Part shown: positions 62,094-64,000 of the stretch, piece by piece
Position numbering within the stretch: the stretch's first letter is position 1
How the letters are laid out: each line of letters begins with the position of its first letter
DNA from: Rallus limicola
Lineage: Eukaryota; Chordata; Aves; Gruiformes; Rallidae
Assembly: GCA_022605955.1 (NCBI GenBank)
Contig: JAKCOZ010000001.1
Location: forward strand, 97,186,211-97,250,210
Direction of reading: 5' to 3'
Length of the DNA: 64,000 bases
Translations under genes and position numbers: made by a program
Notes under the pieces: model-generated
What the model was told of the DNA's origin: nothing
Databases searched by the model: none
What the model saw: the letters and a program-made list of their open reading frames with translations, nothing else

Positions 62094-64000
62094 CTGTGAA
62101 ACAAAGGATGCTTTCTGTTTCTCAGCTGCCTTAATGGAACAACCTTCTGAGCCTGAACAGCAGGTTTAATTCTGCAAGTTCTCCTCCTACTCCTCAAATC
62201 AGAGATTTGTTTACTGGGTTCCAACTCTGATTTCAGTTCTATTGCAAATAAAACTTAAGCATAGAATTCTTCTTTCTGAAGTATATTCGGTATCTCTCTG
62301 CTAAACCACATAACCCAGAGCTCGTTTGTAGCACTTCTGAAGGTGGAACAGTTTGGCTTACCAAGAATAACCTACTGGAATGCAAAGTCTACGTGCCTTT
62401 TTATGTCCTGCCAGGTTCATGAAAGCAAGTCTGTCTGTGCTTGACATCTGCTGGGAAACGCTGCATGGCACAATTACTATTTTAAAATATTTTATATTCC
62501 TGTAAATTCAGACAGCACCCCGCAAAGTGCTTGCAAACCAAGACAAGATGCAGGGATAACTAAGCAGAAAGGAAGGGTTGTAGGGAAAAAAGTAGGTGGA
62601 AGGAAGAGAAGCATCAACGGCAGGTGAAGACAGTGAGGCTATCCAAGCTGCCTGGGACACTGCCTCACAAGTGTGAAATCTGAAAGAGTAAGGAAAAGAA
62701 GAGCAGAAACAAGATGATGTAGGATACTGCACACTGTAAAAGAATAAAAGCAACCCAATTCATTAAAATAGAAAGCCAGAGGGTAACATTCTAGGTAGTG
62801 TGGTTCCTAAAACATCAGCTGCATTTCTCCACCACTTTAGGAAGTTTATTCCCACTGAACTGTAATAAACAATGCACATGGATGGGAAGTCAAAAATCTT
62901 CAGGGGTTACCTTATTTTGATTGTGATCTTGACCTGTGGAACAATGGGGAGGGCTGAAAGATCTAAACCATCTTGACTCTACATCTATTGTTGAGAAAGG
63001 GGCAGGAGGGAGGGAAGGAGAAAAATCACTAAGTTACTCCCTATCCATCATCATTCAGACCAAAAGCTCTGCTTACCCTGAGGGGTGGTGGGGAAGATTC
63101 CAAAATGAAAATTAATGGACTAAACTATTCCTGTAATTCACTTCTATGTGAGAGAGGCAAAGCATGTGCTGAATGTAAATTATTTTTGTAAGCTGCCTGA
63201 TAAGACCCAGATGACTACAGAACATGGAACAACAACAGCCTCCTTTTGGGTAATACATCTGAACACAATATGTTACTGGAAGTACCTTTCTCGAGTTTTC
63301 CATGATTTCTTGTATTCACCTTTTACTATCTTACTTCACAGCAACTGGATGTTTTCCAAGAGCAAGCATGAGCCATGTTCCTCACGGATATCAATCATGA
63401 GAAAGGTAATAGTATTTCTGACAGTCTTCCTAATGCACATCCAAAAACCCCAGCCTATTCCACAGGGATATGCAAGCAAAATCTTTGCTGCCCTAAGTAT
63501 TGCCACTAAAACCCCTCTTGTTAAACCTTTATCTTTGTTCGATTGGCAAATTTGATTATGAGTTTAATTTTTGCATAGTAAAGCTCATCGAGCCGTTTTT
63601 AATTTCAAATTGGGTTGCTCTCCATCATGACTAGCTGAATGCTACAAAAACCTTTGACACAGCGACCTCATAAACCAGAGAACAGAAGAAACGCTCTTAG
63701 GAGCGGGGAACTCTTGATAAGAGACGTTTTCCTCCATTGACTGTGCTCTGGCAGCTGTAACTATGTACAGGAGTCCACACTTGCAAATTACAGGAAATAT
63801 GTATCTGAACTATCCTTCCATGAAATTATTTTCTTTGTTAAAATGATCATCACAGGTATAAAAGCTCAGAAAAAGAAAGTGTCTGAAGTTGACTGAGCAT
63901 CCTGTTTTTCTTTGATGCAACCTATAGCCACCATTTAAAGCCTCTGTAATTAAAAGTCTTTATGCACTCCACCACCAAGCATCAGACAGGAGGCAACATT

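Larger units (their letters stand above)
49467..64000 (-). other. NRIP1 5' intron(s), distal part
   Basis: Mostly unique AT-rich DNA. It includes a GC-richer patch at 50.8-51.0 kb, a block with homeodomain-like sites at 50.1-50.6 kb, a TGTAATTACA palindrome at 59222-59231, the GT repeat at 58.2 kb, a possible old LINE at 61 kb and two candidate noncoding exons. No CpG island or promoter is seen, and the 5' end of NRIP1 is presumed to lie to the right. Confidence 0.45.

Noticed and set aside
63148..63555. 135-codon plus-strand frame near the right edge
   Set aside because: AT-rich composition and no domain; opposite to the NRIP1 gene direction; likely chance.

Overview
This window reads as a stretch of bird nuclear DNA. 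It holds five loci of CR1 LINE sequence (mostly 5'-truncated), an LTR and integrase remnant of an ERVL-type endogenous retrovirus, wide AT-rich gene-poor stretches, and one intact protein gene, NRIP1 (RIP140). NRIP1 lies on the minus strand with an uninterrupted 1162-codon coding region in one exon, as in other vertebrates. I cannot name the species from the sequence alone.

Layout. 1-35.5 kb: intergenic DNA on the 3' side of NRIP1, with CR1 copies at 4.8-6.3, 12.1-13.0, 16.3-16.5 and 23.3-23.6 kb, an 84-bp tandem duplication at 21.8-22.0 kb, a possible much older LINE 3' end at 26.6-27.0 kb, and the ERVL remnant with its 3' LTR at 31.5-33.3 kb. 35.5-40.8 kb: the 3' flank and 3' UTR of NRIP1. 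The true mRNA end is unresolved, with candidate poly(A) signals near 38.4, 36.05 and 35.58 kb. 40.77-44.26 kb: the NRIP1 coding region. 44.26-44.63 kb: its 5' leader in the same exon, ending at a good splice acceptor and carrying two non-overlapping 29-codon upstream ORFs. 44.63-64 kb: the 5' intron(s) of NRIP1, with a CR1 copy at 47.6-48.0 kb, a 38-bp tandem repeat at 49.2-49.5 kb, and two short candidate noncoding exons near 60.4 and 62.1 kb. No CpG-island promoter is visible, so the NRIP1 promoter probably lies beyond 64 kb.

The protein carries nine LXXLL motifs and one LYYML motif for nuclear-receptor binding, and PIDLS/PINLS-type motifs for CtBP binding. It is therefore expected to act as a ligand-dependent nuclear-receptor co-repressor. 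I found no other credible protein gene, tRNA, rRNA or CRISPR array, and no sign of an unknown multi-gene system. Other open frames of 60-180 codons are antisense shadows of NRIP1, fragments of repeats, low-complexity DNA, or chance.
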